Below, in pieces: positions 34,719 to 43,856 of a DNA stretch of 64,000 nucleotides. Both the position numbers and the translations under genes were made by a program. The stretch's first letter is position 1. Each line of letters starts with the position of its first letter. The DNA is taken from contig CAZZMD010000002.1 of the NCBI GenBank assembly GCA_964655355.1, positions 74,203-138,202 of the forward strand, in the 5' to 3' direction. This DNA is from CALGDE01 sp964655355 (GTDB lineage: Bacteria > Cyanobacteriota > Cyanobacteriia > CACIAM-69d). The notes under the pieces were generated by a model. The model saw only the letters and a list, made by a program, of their open reading frames with translations, did not search any database and was not told the DNA's origin.

Positions 34719-36083
34719 CTATCTATTTTTGCCATAGCAAAATCGCAAGCGATCGCAAAAATCTGTCCAAAGTTTTCCCCGTCTTCCCCAGGTGGGTAGA
34801 TGCCCAACGGGGGCTTGGGGATGGAACTGCAACTCGCCATACCCAAGCCACTGGTTACGCCGGGACCAGCCCACTGTTGTCGCCAATTGCCCATAATCCC
34901 GATCCAATTTGAGCCAAAGCCGCCGCTGCGCCAAAAAGCCAAATCGCCCATTGCTATAAACCTCCCAAAGATTGGCAAGGGTACGCAGATCGCGACAGGG
35001 GATGTTGTCCAAATGGATGGGGGCGATCGCCTGTCCCGCGCCACAGCCCGCCATCTCCTGCAACAACCGCGCCGTTTCCTGGTCCGCCGCCTGCCATTGA
35101 TTGGTATCTAAAAACTCTCGAAGCGGTTCAAAATCCAATCCCAATGCCGATTCATAGTCGGTTTGAGGGCTTGGCGCTGGCATTTCAGTAGCAGGGTGAT
35201 CCTCCTGGAAATTTCTCCTGACTTCGCTCGTCTTGGGAGAGGTTACTGTTAACTCAATTCCTAATTGTTCAAGAAAATCTGGGATAGTTTGGGGTCGATC
35301 TTCTGGCTGTAGAGCGAGTCCTTGCTGGATAGCCCTTGCGGTACGATCGCCCAATTCTGGTGCATAGTCTTGAGGAGATACCAGGGGATCGGATTCCTGT
35401 TTTTGCAAGTATTCCACACGGGTTAGGGGCGATCGCGGCACCTCCCCAGTCACCAAAAAATATAGCGTCGCCGCCAAGCCGTACACATCAATAAATGTCC
35501 CCCGTTTACCCTGGCGATCGTACTGTTCCAGCGGCGCAAAACCACGGGTGGTGTAATCCGGATGAAAAGCCACCTCTCCCTGGCGAAACGGTCGCGCCAC
35601 CCCAAAATCAATTAGTACTACCTCCTCAAAATTTGCCCCCCGCGTCAACACATTCAGCGGCTTAATATCCCGATGCAATAATCCAAAATCATGCATATGG
35701 GCGATCGCCCCGCCCAACTGTTGGATATAGCCGAGCGATCGCGCTTCCGATAAGGGCCCTTCCCGCTTCACCAGGGCATTTAAGTCGGGTCCCGGCAAAA
35801 ACTCCAACACCATGCACCATCGCAGCCCATCCAATACCATCTCTTCAATGGCAACAATATTAGGATGATGGCACTTCGCCAACCATAGGGCTTCGTTGGC
35901 AAAATCCTGCTGTCGTTTTGTGAGTTCTTGGGGACGACATCGTTTGGCATTCAGGGTTTTGATTGCAACCGGGCGATCGCGATCATCAACCGCTAGGTAG
36001 GTACAACAAAATCCTCCTTCTCCTAACAGTTTTTTGATCGTATATTGACCGCTGGCAACTCGATGCCCTGTACTCCAAACCAT
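34719..36083 (-). CDS. Ser/Thr protein kinase fused to a C-terminal GUN4 domain
   Basis: The protein has 454 residues. The kinase domain (about 10-275) has Gly-loop LGEGGFCCTYLA, Lys in VAIKTLNAKR, catalytic HRDIKPLNVL, metal DFG in LIDFGVARP and activation-segment end RGFAPLEQYDRQG. A linker (about 280-315) leads to the GUN4 domain (about 318-440): FEPLREFLDTNQWQAAD, ETARLLQEMAG, LDNIPCRDLRTLANLWEVY, GRFGFLAQRRLWLKL and APVGHLP. Kinase-GUN4 fusions are a cyanobacterial theme. Here no transmembrane helix separates the parts, so it should be cytoplasmic. It lies only 30 bp downstream of the giant repeat protein on the same strand, so the two are probably cotranscribed. The partner may be its substrate, which is inference. 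Confidence 0.9.
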   Translation of the reverse strand: MVWSTGHRVASGQYTIKKLLGEGGFCCTYLAVDDRDRPVAIKTLNAKRCRPQELTKRQQDFANEALWLAKCHHPNIVAIEEMVLDGLRWCMVLEFLPGPDLNALVKREGPLSEARSLGYIQQLGGAIAHMHDFGLLHRDIKPLNVLTRGANFEEVVLIDFGVARPFRQGEVAFHPDYTTRGFAPLEQYDRQGKRGTFIDVYGLAATLYFLVTGEVPRSPLTRVEYLQKQESDPLVSPQDYAPELGDRTARAIQQGLALQPEDRPQTIPDFLEQLGIELTVTSPKTSEVRRNFQEDHPATEMPAPSPQTDYESALGLDFEPLREFLDTNQWQAADQETARLLQEMAGCGAGQAIAPIHLDNIPCRDLRTLANLWEVYSNGRFGFLAQRRLWLKLDRDYGQLATTVGWSRRNQWLGYGELQFHPQAPVGHLPTWGRRGKLWTDFCDRLRFCYGKNR

Positions 36084-36113
36084 ATCGTTCCCTGCCCTAA
36101 TCCTGCACCTCGT

Positions 36114-39100
36114 TTACGCGATCAGGGTTTGACCAATGGATTCAAAACCCACACCAAACACATAGTTAAAGGTCTGGGTTAGGGTGATTTCTTGGATACT
36201 AGAAGCTCCATAGAATTCAACCAATATAGGAGACACATCGGGGCGATCGCGCAGTTCCGCTAGATCCAGTTGCGACGAGGGTTGTAAGCCCTGTTCTAAG
36301 CCAGTGCTAAACATAAATTCCAGGGTTTCTCGGAAGGTGACTTCTTCGATAGAAGTCCGACCATAGAAGGCGACCAAGGCTGCCGCCGATGCGGAGCCTG
36401 CTTCGCGGTAGGCTTCAAAATCGACCAGGTCAGAGGGGTTTTGTCCTTTTTCTAGACCGATGCCGGTGATGTAATCAAACAACTCTAGGTCACTGATGGC
36501 ACCGCTGCCATTCACGTCAATTAACGCAAAATCAGCCTCAATGGACGCAGCATAAGTAGACCGATAAAACTCGAAATCCACCGCCGCTGATAGGTTCAGC
36601 CCCCCCGACAACCGTCCCTGACCTTCGAAGAATTCCAACACCTGGGTTTCGCTCACGTTCAGCACTGAATCTAGGCGATATTCCGCCAATAAATCCTCCG
36701 AAAACTGTTCGCGAATGGCGTCAATATCCACAAAATCTAACAGGTCAATTTCTGTGCTTTCCCCATCAGAACCACCAGAACCCTCGCCCTCTGCTAATAA
36801 GATCTCATCCTCATTAATCGGCGACAATTCTAATCCTGCATCCACGCCAAATCGATAGGCATGTTCCAGGATCAGGGTGTCCGTAATAGCCTCAATTTCT
36901 AGACCGAAGTCGGCGGTCAACTCAGCAGCATGGGTACGACGGTAGAACTCAAAATCAATGTCGCTGGACAACCCCCCATAGACAAAATCAATAACCAGGA
37001 GATCGTCAATTTCCTTAGTCGTTGAAACCTCATAGGTTGCTAACAGCTCCGCCTCAAAAGCTTTGCGCAGGAAATCCACCTGTACAAACTCAGAGGTATC
37101 AACCCCGGTCCGAGTGCCGCGCCCAAACATAAACGTAATAATTTGCTCGCGGGAGAGTTGTAGGACAGCCTCGCGTCGGATAGACACCTCCACATCAACG
37201 GTAACGCCGCCGGTCGCCACCGGTGCCGTCACCATGCCAGCAGTGCCACGCCCGGTCCCCGGTGCCGTCATAGTCCTCCGTCGGGTCCCGGTCATCCGAG
37301 TGCCGCGCCCGGTATCGGTTCCAGTACGTCGAGTTCCCCGTCCAGTCCCACTCCCGGTGTCAGTTCCAGTACGTCGAGTCCCTCGTCCGGTCCCGCTCCC
37401 GGTGTCGGTCCCGGTTCTTGCCCTAGTCACCTGAGTCTGGGTGCCCGTGTCGGTCCGGCGGGTGCGACCGGTACGCAGCGATCGCCCCAGACTGCGGAGG
37501 GTTCGTCCGGTGCTCCGACCTCGGCTAGTCCCCCCACCGGTTCGGCGAGTGCGACTGGTACCGCTTCCGCCCATACCTCGGGTGCGCCCTCGTGTAGTTC
37601 TGCCGCCCCCCGCAGTGCGGCGGGTGGTGCGAGTGCGATCGCCCAAAACAACTTCGGCCCCGAAATAAAACTCGTAGATCGCCTCAAAATTAGTCTCGAT
37701 ATAGGCGTCAATATTAATGGCTGAAAACTGGAAGGATTCCGACTGGAATAGCGCCTGAAATTCAGAGCTAAAGGCAATTTGTAAAACCTGTTCTGTGGTG
37801 ATACTAGCCGTAGCATCAAACTCAATTCCTAAGCTAGAGAACAGACTTGCCTGTTGCCCCACGCTCAAGGTTTCAATTTGATGGCGTAGAAATTCAATAT
37901 CAATATTGCGGGATTCGCTGACATACCAACTGGTGATTTCAACGGCGCTGAGGCTGGCAACGGCGCTAACTTCAATATTTAAAGTCTGGGCGATCGCCAC
38001 CGCATAAGTGGATCGTAAATATTCCACATTCAAAAAAGCGCTGGCATCTAACCCTAGGCTGGCTCCCTGGTCGAAAATAAAGGCTTCAATGTCATCCCGA
38101 TCCAATGCCAATACTTCGCTGGTGGAAATTTCTAGGGATGCCGCAATTTCGGCGGAGAAGCGCGATCGATAGCCTTCAAAATCCACCAGGCTGAGGTTAA
38201 AGCCATCGATCGCAATGCCTGCCTCATAAATAAAACTCAGGATTTGTAGGTCGGTGACCTGGGAGATTTGGGTCACCCCAAAGGTGGCATTCACATCGCC
38301 GCCAAAGGTATCCCGCACATAGTCAAAATCAATATCGCTCGAAACGCCGCCAAATTGGAAATCAACAATAATGCTGGCATCAAGGGCGTTAACCTCAGCC
38401 AAGGTGATGTCGTATTCTGCGGCGATCGCTTCGGCATTTTGCGATCGATAGAGTTCAATGGCAGCGGCATCGGTAAACGTCGCGAGGGAGATGCCAAATT
38501 TCCAGCCCTCCTCCACTGCAAACTGACGAATTTGGGTTTGGGTCAGCACACTGACACTGGTCACCCCATAAAATTCCGCCAGGACCGTGGCATTGGCCAC
38601 CCGATAGGATTCCAGATCGAACGGCGATAGGGCGCGATCGCCATCAAAACCCTCGGTGAATAAATAGCGTCGTAAATCGGAGCCGACTAAATCCGCAACC
38701 CGCTCCCCCAGGGACGTTAATTCCTCGCCGAATAGGGTGCGCACAAACTCCCCATCCACAAAGGGAGCCGCCTCACCAAACACAAAATCCACCACCTGGG
38801 CATCGGTCACCGTCGCCCCAAATTGCGCCGTCAATGCGGCTTGATATTCACTGCGATAGAACGTCAAATCCAGGAAGGGGGTTACGTCTAAGCCCTGGTC
38901 CAATCCCGCCCCCAAGGCAAAGGATTCCACCTCGGTTTCTGTGACCACCTCGATGGAACTGACCTCATAGAACGCCACCAGCTCCGCCGCAAATTGGGCT
39001 CGATAGGCCGATAAATTGACCGACGATCGCGCTAACCCCGCCCGTTCCCCCTGCACAAAGGCAAAGGAACTAATCTGCTCATTACTCAGCTCCGTTACCG

Positions 39101-39752
39101 ACACCCCATAAAAACTTTCCAAGCTTGCCCGATGGCGAACCCGGTAGTAATCAATATCTAAGGCGCGATCGCCAATATCCTCCAACAGGTCCAACACGTC
39201 CTCATCAGTCAGCTCATCCACGCTTTGGATATCGAAGCTCGCCCCGATTTCGGTCTCAAACAGACTTTGAAAAGACTGACGGTTAAGGATTGCGCCGTAA
39301 TAGGAAGTCGAACTGCGCTGCTCCTGAACCCCGAACTGCAAATAATGCTGAAGCCCCGTAAACTCCCCCGACGCCACGGCTTCCGCCACATCCCCATTGG
39401 AATTGAGGTAGTAGGACAGGTCAAACACCGAATTAATCCGCCGTTCTTCCCGGATCCCAAATCCGAAAAAATGCTCCGCTGCCGTGAAGTTTCCCCCGTC
39501 AACAACCGCAGCAACATCTGTGCTGGTCTCTAAATAAAAATTGAAATCGAAGAACTGGCTAAAGGCACGCTTCTCGACCGAGCCATGCACCAGAAAATGA
39601 TCCAACGCCGTCGTTAACCCCGCCTCCACCGCGATCGCCACATCCGAATGCAGCGTCAGATAAGCTTGCGCGTCAAATAGCCCCGACGCTTCCACCTGCG
39701 ATCGCAATGCATCAAGACGCTCTTGGCTATCGAGTCCAGTGGGATTATTCAT
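36114..39752 (-). CDS. Giant acidic repeat protein with an Arg/Thr/Gly-rich insert
   Basis: The protein has about 1,212 residues from an ATG at 39752 (MNNPTGLDSQERLDALR). Residues 20-150 hold three copies of a 45-residue motif (FDxxYYLxxNxDVAxAV...HFxxxGxxExR) common in large bacterial surface proteins and glycosyltransferase loci. From about 165 to the end run about 17 diverged units of 55-70 residues, typically FxxYR...AxLxxxYxVxxxxxLTxxQIxxFxFxxGxxxGL. Around residues 705-850 one unit is interrupted by a highly basic Arg/Thr/Gly-rich low-complexity segment containing a 15-residue tandem duplication (TDTGSGTGRGTRRTG). The rest is strongly acidic. No signal peptide is visible, so leaderless type I-like export is possible. 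Function unknown. A kinase-GUN4 gene follows 30 bp downstream. Confidence 0.8.
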   Translation of the reverse strand: MNNPTGLDSQERLDALRSQVEASGLFDAQAYLTLHSDVAIAVEAGLTTALDHFLVHGSVEKRAFSQFFDFNFYLETSTDVAAVVDGGNFTAAEHFFGFGIREERRINSVFDLSYYLNSNGDVAEAVASGEFTGLQHYLQFGVQEQRSSTSYYGAILNRQSFQSLFETEIGASFDIQSVDELTDEDVLDLLEDIGDRALDIDYYRVRHRASLESFYGVSVTELSNEQISSFAFVQGERAGLARSSVNLSAYRAQFAAELVAFYEVSSIEVVTETEVESFALGAGLDQGLDVTPFLDLTFYRSEYQAALTAQFGATVTDAQVVDFVFGEAAPFVDGEFVRTLFGEELTSLGERVADLVGSDLRRYLFTEGFDGDRALSPFDLESYRVANATVLAEFYGVTSVSVLTQTQIRQFAVEEGWKFGISLATFTDAAAIELYRSQNAEAIAAEYDITLAEVNALDASIIVDFQFGGVSSDIDFDYVRDTFGGDVNATFGVTQISQVTDLQILSFIYEAGIAIDGFNLSLVDFEGYRSRFSAEIAASLEISTSEVLALDRDDIEAFIFDQGASLGLDASAFLNVEYLRSTYAVAIAQTLNIEVSAVASLSAVEITSWYVSESRNIDIEFLRHQIETLSVGQQASLFSSLGIEFDATASITTEQVLQIAFSSEFQALFQSESFQFSAINIDAYIETNFEAIYEFYFGAEVVLGDRTRTTRRTAGGGRTTRGRTRGMGGSGTSRTRRTGGGTSRGRSTGRTLRSLGRSLRTGRTRRTDTGTQTQVTRARTGTDTGSGTGRGTRRTGTDTGSGTGRGTRRTGTDTGRGTRMTGTRRRTMTAPGTGRGTAGMVTAPVATGGVTVDVEVSIRREAVLQLSREQIITFMFGRGTRTGVDTSEFVQVDFLRKAFEAELLATYEVSTTKEIDDLLVIDFVYGGLSSDIDFEFYRRTHAAELTADFGLEIEAITDTLILEHAYRFGVDAGLELSPINEDEILLAEGEGSGGSDGESTEIDLLDFVDIDAIREQFSEDLLAEYRLDSVLNVSETQVLEFFEGQGRLSGGLNLSAAVDFEFYRSTYAASIEADFALIDVNGSGAISDLELFDYITGIGLEKGQNPSDLVDFEAYREAGSASAAALVAFYGRTSIEEVTFRETLEFMFSTGLEQGLQPSSQLDLAELRDRPDVSPILVEFYGASSIQEITLTQTFNYVFGVGFESIGQTLIA
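37205..37640 (-). repeat. GC-rich coding minisatellite for the RTG-rich insert
   Basis: The DNA coding the Arg/Thr/Gly insert is built of related short units. Two adjacent copies of a 45-bp unit (about 37312-37412) encode TDTGSGTGRGTRRTG, with shorter relatives on both sides. Units are multiples of 3, so expansion or contraction keeps the reading frame. Confidence 0.75.
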
Positions 39753-40028
39753 AATGTTATCGGTATCAGTTATAAATTTAGCGACGCTGAGCGCAACCCA
39801 GCACAACAGGTCTGATCGGCTCAGGAACTGCGCTTGAGGGGCATCAGTGTAGTGGTTGTGTCGCTCACCCTGGCACAGCGTCAATGCTGGCCGGGGGAAA
39901 CTTAAGCAAAATTCGCAGGGAAAGGGAGGGGATGCGATCGCTTCACGCTAGACTAATCACCTGATTGACCGGCCTCCAGGGCCAAGACTCTGTCAGGAAA
40001 ACCAAAGTTCCCAGCGATCGCCTAGCCC

Positions 40029-41312
40029 ATGAGTACCATCCAAGCCTTGCGCGGCACCAAGGATATCCTGCCCACCGACATTGGCTATTGGCAGCATCTG
40101 GAAGCAACGGCGCGGCAAATCCTAGGGCGAGCATCATTCAAGGAGATTCGCACCCCAATTTTTGAACAAACAGAATTGTTTGCTCGGGGCATTGGTGAAG
40201 CCACCGATGTGGTGGGTAAAGAGATGTACACCTTCACGGACCGGGGCGATCGCTCCATCACCCTGCGTCCCGAAGGCACCGCCGGCGCAGTCCGGTCCTA
40301 CATCGAAAACAAATTATTTGGAGCGGGCGGCATTCAGCGTCTGTGGTACTCCGGTCCCATGTTCCGCTATGAACGTCCCCAAGCCGGCCGCCAGCGTCAG
40401 TTCCATCAGATTGGCGCAGAGGTCCTAGGCAGCGCCGACCCCCGCGCCGATGTAGAAGCGATCGCCGTTGCGGTGGATATTTTGTCTGCCCTCGGGTTGA
40501 AGTCATTGAAATTGGCATTGAATTCGGTGGGCGATCGCGACGACCGCCAACGCTATCGCCAGCAACTGGTGGACTATCTCACCCCTTACAAAGATGAGCT
40601 AGACCCGGATTCCCAGGATCGTCTGACCCGAAACCCCCTGCGCATTCTTGACACCAAAGTGGAGCGCACCCAAGAGATTTGTGTCAATGCCCCCAGTATT
40701 TTGGACGCCCTCAGCCCAGAATCCGCCGAGCGTTTTGAAGCCGTGAAAGCGGGCTTAACGGCCCTTGGCATTGACTATGAAATCGATAATCGCCTAGTGC
40801 GGGGATTGGACTATTACACCCACACCGCCTTTGAAATTCAGTCTGATGATTTAGGGGCTCAGGCGACGGTTTGCGGTGGGGGTCGCTATGACGGTTTGGT
40901 ATCGGAGCTGGGAGGTCCCGAAACCTCAGCCGTGGGCTGGGCAATGGGCATGGAGCGATTGATTTTGTTACTCCAACAACTTCAGCCGTTGCCGGATTCC
41001 AGTGTTGATTTTTACGTGGTCTCCCGGGGCGATCGCGCGGAAATGCAAGCCCTCGGGGTCGCCCAAACCCTACGCCAGGCGGGATACTCCGTCGAAGTGG
41101 ATTTGAGCGGCAGTGCCTTCGGGAAACAATTTAAACGGGGCGATCGCGCGGGCGCCAAAGCCTGTGCCATCCTGGGGGATTCCGAGGCGGATAATAATAC
41201 GGTGCAAATTAAGTGGTTGAAATCCGGTGAGCAATCGGAAATCCGCCAGGATGAACTCGGGGCCTATATCGAAACCCAGCGCCCACGTTCTACGGATCTT
41301 TTGGGCGGTTAA
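40029..41312 (+). CDS. hisS: Histidyl-tRNA synthetase
   Basis: Class II aminoacyl-tRNA synthetase of 427 residues. Motif 1 region TPIFEQTELFARGIGE, motif 2 FRYERPQAGRQRQFHQ, histidine A motif LVRGLDYYTHTAFE and motif 3 AVGWAMGMERLI are all present, followed by the C-terminal anticodon-binding domain (DFYVVSRGDRAE onward). It charges tRNA-His in the cytoplasm. The start is the ATG at 40029, right before ALRGTKDILPTD, the usual N-terminus. The stop TAA overlaps the stop of the convergent glycosyltransferase-like gene within TTAA. It is divergent from the giant repeat gene. Confidence 0.97.
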   Translation: MSTIQALRGTKDILPTDIGYWQHLEATARQILGRASFKEIRTPIFEQTELFARGIGEATDVVGKEMYTFTDRGDRSITLRPEGTAGAVRSYIENKLFGAGGIQRLWYSGPMFRYERPQAGRQRQFHQIGAEVLGSADPRADVEAIAVAVDILSALGLKSLKLALNSVGDRDDRQRYRQQLVDYLTPYKDELDPDSQDRLTRNPLRILDTKVERTQEICVNAPSILDALSPESAERFEAVKAGLTALGIDYEIDNRLVRGLDYYTHTAFEIQSDDLGAQATVCGGGRYDGLVSELGGPETSAVGWAMGMERLILLLQQLQPLPDSSVDFYVVSRGDRAEMQALGVAQTLRQAGYSVEVDLSGSAFGKQFKRGDRAGAKACAILGDSEADNNTVQIKWLKSGEQSEIRQDELGAYIETQRPRSTDLLGG

Positions 41313-42196
41313 AGCAGGAACTTGCGATCCGGCGAGGTGATCGCCTTGAAACAAACCCGTAGCCATCCCAACTCAAACTTCACCCGTTTACTCAGCTTGC
41401 GTCTCACACGCCCGACAATCCCAGGCGGCTTGGTTTCCAGGGATTTCTGCTCCACCAAACACCGCTCCATTCGCTCATCTCTTGGTGCGCCTCGCTCTCG
41501 GTAATAGATATAGATGCGATCATCGAAAAAGGTTAACCCCGGCATCTCATCTCGGCGAATTTCCATCCCCAACTGAAATGCCCCCAAAGCAATTTGATGG
41601 CACGGTCCCTCGGGGTGACGGCGAAGTTGAACGTAAAGTGCTAGCCGATCCCACCAATCCAGAAACTCAATTTCGCGCCCCGAATCCCGCGCCACAATAA
41701 ACATAAATTCATTCACCCAAATCAGCTCGGGATTCTGAGGATTAATCCCCATCTTTTCTGCCATTGAGCAAAAAACACGGTATTGCGAAAGTCGCTGTTT
41801 ATCAGTTTGAGTACCCTCTAAAATCTTCTGTTCGTGCTTATTGAACGAACAGCAACTACGAGCAGTTATACCCGGCTGGACCGTGAACTTTAAATTCACA
41901 GGCTCAATAATCCGCACATCAGAATCAATACAAATACAGAAGTCAAATTTCTGTAGGGCTTTTCTAATAGCAAAGCGCCGGTAATGGTAAGCTCCAATGA
42001 TTCCATCCATTGGAGCTTCATAGCACTCCGTGTTCTCAAATTCGGCAAAGTCAGAAGCCTTATCGGTATAGAGAATTAGTGTCTTGCCAGGGGCATTTTT
42101 TGCTAGATCCTGAGCCAGCATCCGACATAGGTTACGGTATTGCTGCCCATAGGCAGCGGTGCAGAAACAGAAGCTATTTTGGTTGATGGTTTGCAT
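41309..42196 (-). CDS. Glycosyltransferase-like (GT-A fold) protein
   Basis: The protein has about 295 residues from an ATG at 42196 (MQTINQNSFCFCTAAYGQQY). The order fits a GT-A nucleotide-sugar transferase: an N-terminal nucleotide-binding part with FCFCTAAYGQQYRNLCRML, a DxD-like metal site in CICIDSDVRI (about 88), a middle with LIWVNEFMFIVAR, and WWDRLALYV...GPCHQIALGAFQLGMEIRRD (in parts) resembling the acceptor-side helices of GT6/GT8-like enzymes. A basic C-terminal tail (RVRRKLSKRVKFELGWLRV) may bind membrane. The assignment is by pattern only. The gene is AT-rich and HIP1-free, suggesting recent transfer. Its stop codon interlocks with that of hisS. Confidence 0.6.
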   Translation of the reverse strand: MQTINQNSFCFCTAAYGQQYRNLCRMLAQDLAKNAPGKTLILYTDKASDFAEFENTECYEAPMDGIIGAYHYRRFAIRKALQKFDFCICIDSDVRIIEPVNLKFTVQPGITARSCCSFNKHEQKILEGTQTDKQRLSQYRVFCSMAEKMGINPQNPELIWVNEFMFIVARDSGREIEFLDWWDRLALYVQLRRHPEGPCHQIALGAFQLGMEIRRDEMPGLTFFDDRIYIYYRERGAPRDERMERCLVEQKSLETKPPGIVGRVRRKLSKRVKFELGWLRVCFKAITSPDRKFLL

Positions 42197-42396
42197 TATA
42201 GAAGCTGGCACTTCCACGATCACTTAAGAACAGGACATCACGAACAGTTTACTTACCCTATTCAGGGGATATTTAGAATTCCCGAAAAACAAGGATAAAT
42301 TTTGAATTTTTATCCTTAAGGAATTTAACTTGCCAAGAAAAGCCCGATTTTCTGTATCATTGTTGTCCTCAGTATAGCCCCATCGATTTTTCCCCT

Positions 42397-43815
42397 ATGA
42401 CCCTTGTGTGTGATTCCTCGCTGCTAGTGGGCAACGGTTGGCCATTTCCGGTCGATCGCCTCCCCTCCGCCAGTTATCTGGTGGGGGGCGCAGTGCGGGA
42501 TGCGCTGTTGGGGCGACGGGTGCAGCATTTGGACCTGGATTTTGTGCTGCCCGGGGATGCGATCGCAACGGCGCGGGCGATCGCGGAGGATTATGGCTCC
42601 GGGTTTGTGGTGCTGGATGCGGAGCGGGAAATTGCGCGGGTCGTTTTTAAGGGGGGAACGGCGGATTTTGCGCGGCAGGTGGGACCGACCCTAGAAACCG
42701 ATCTCCATCGGCGAGATTTTACGATTAATGCGATCGCCGTCCAACCCCATGGGGGCACCGCGATCGATCCATTTGATGGGCAGCAGGATCTACAAAAGCG
42801 CACCATGCGCATGATCTCGCCGGAAAATTTGCAAGAAGATCCCCTGCGGCTATTGCGGGCCTATCGTCAGTGCGCCCAGTTGGATTTGCAGTTGGATGAT
42901 GCCACCCAGGCGAGTTTGCGATCGCTGGCATCGTTATTAAAGACGGTGGCGGCGGAACGGGTGATGAGCGAGCTTCGAGGGTTGCTGAGTGCGCCGGGGG
43001 GGACGCGCTGGGGCAAAATTGCCTGGCGGGACGGAATTTTGAAAGATTGGCTGCCGGATTTACAGCCCTGGCATTTGGAGTTGGCCGATCGCATTGATGG
43101 GGCGATCGCCGCATTAACCCCCCAGTGGTCCAACCTGGTCCAAGACATCGAAACCATCGTTGCCGGCGATACCGACAGTAAATCAACCCGTAAAAAAGGC
43201 AAAGCCAAGAAAACGAAGGAAAAGCGATCGCCCGATGCCCTATCCCCGGATGCCCTATCCCCGGACGCATTAATGTCAGCTCGTCTGGCATCGGAGGCTT
43301 TGGATGAGGGACGGGGCTTAGCCATGCTCAAGCTGTCGGCCTGGTTAGCGCCGGATCCGACCCAAGCATCCCAAGCCCTCCAAACCCTGAAAACCAGCCG
43401 CCACGACCAACGCATTGTGGAAGGCGTCCTCAATGGCATACAAAATCTGACCACCGGCACGGCACAGCTCCAGCCCCGCACCAGCGCCCCCACCGTCGCC
43501 GAACAATTTAGTCTATTTCGCGTCTCCCACGGCACATTTCCGTTGGTAGCAGTTTTGGCGATCGCCGCAGGGACCCCCATCGAGTATCTAACCGACGCCA
43601 TCCACCGCTGGCATACCCCCAACGATCCCACCGTCCATCCCCAACCCTTGCTATCGGGGCGGGAGCTGCTGCAAACCTATGGACCCAATCAAGGGCGATC
43701 GCCCGGTCCCTGGGTGGGTGAACTGCTGAATGCCCTAGCCCTAGCCCACGCCGAATCCAAGATCCAAACCCCCGACCAAGCCCACCAGTTTGTTCAAACC
43801 TGGTTTGAGCTGTAG
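42397..43815 (+). CDS. cca: CCA-adding tRNA nucleotidyltransferase / poly(A) polymerase family
   Basis: The protein has 472 residues. The class II nucleotidyltransferase head (about 20-150) contains YLVGGAVRDALLGRRVQHLDLDFVLPG (in parts) with the metal-binding DLD, RRDFTINAIAV and DPFDGQQDL. The neck follows with RTMRMISPENLQEDPLRLLRAYR (in parts). Then come a Lys-rich linker with a duplicated SPDAL motif and a C-terminal domain. It repairs or builds the 3' CCA of tRNAs, which matters here because neither tRNA-Asp gene in this window encodes CCA. Some cyanobacteria split CCA and A addition over two enzymes; this copy could be either type. Confidence 0.93.
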   Translation: MTLVCDSSLLVGNGWPFPVDRLPSASYLVGGAVRDALLGRRVQHLDLDFVLPGDAIATARAIAEDYGSGFVVLDAEREIARVVFKGGTADFARQVGPTLETDLHRRDFTINAIAVQPHGGTAIDPFDGQQDLQKRTMRMISPENLQEDPLRLLRAYRQCAQLDLQLDDATQASLRSLASLLKTVAAERVMSELRGLLSAPGGTRWGKIAWRDGILKDWLPDLQPWHLELADRIDGAIAALTPQWSNLVQDIETIVAGDTDSKSTRKKGKAKKTKEKRSPDALSPDALSPDALMSARLASEALDEGRGLAMLKLSAWLAPDPTQASQALQTLKTSRHDQRIVEGVLNGIQNLTTGTAQLQPRTSAPTVAEQFSLFRVSHGTFPLVAVLAIAAGTPIEYLTDAIHRWHTPNDPTVHPQPLLSGRELLQTYGPNQGRSPGPWVGELLNALALAHAESKIQTPDQAHQFVQTWFEL

Positions 43816-43856
43816 CCGCTGAGATTGATGGGTTGATATTTGCTGATATTTACCGA

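Noticed and set aside
37063..37434. Val/Pro/Arg-rich plus-strand frame in the repeat gene
   Set aside because: Antisense reading of the RTG minisatellite; it ends with the repeats and has no start signal.
42867..43631. 254-codon minus-strand frame opposite cca
   Set aside because: Low-complexity complement of a recognised nucleotidyltransferase.
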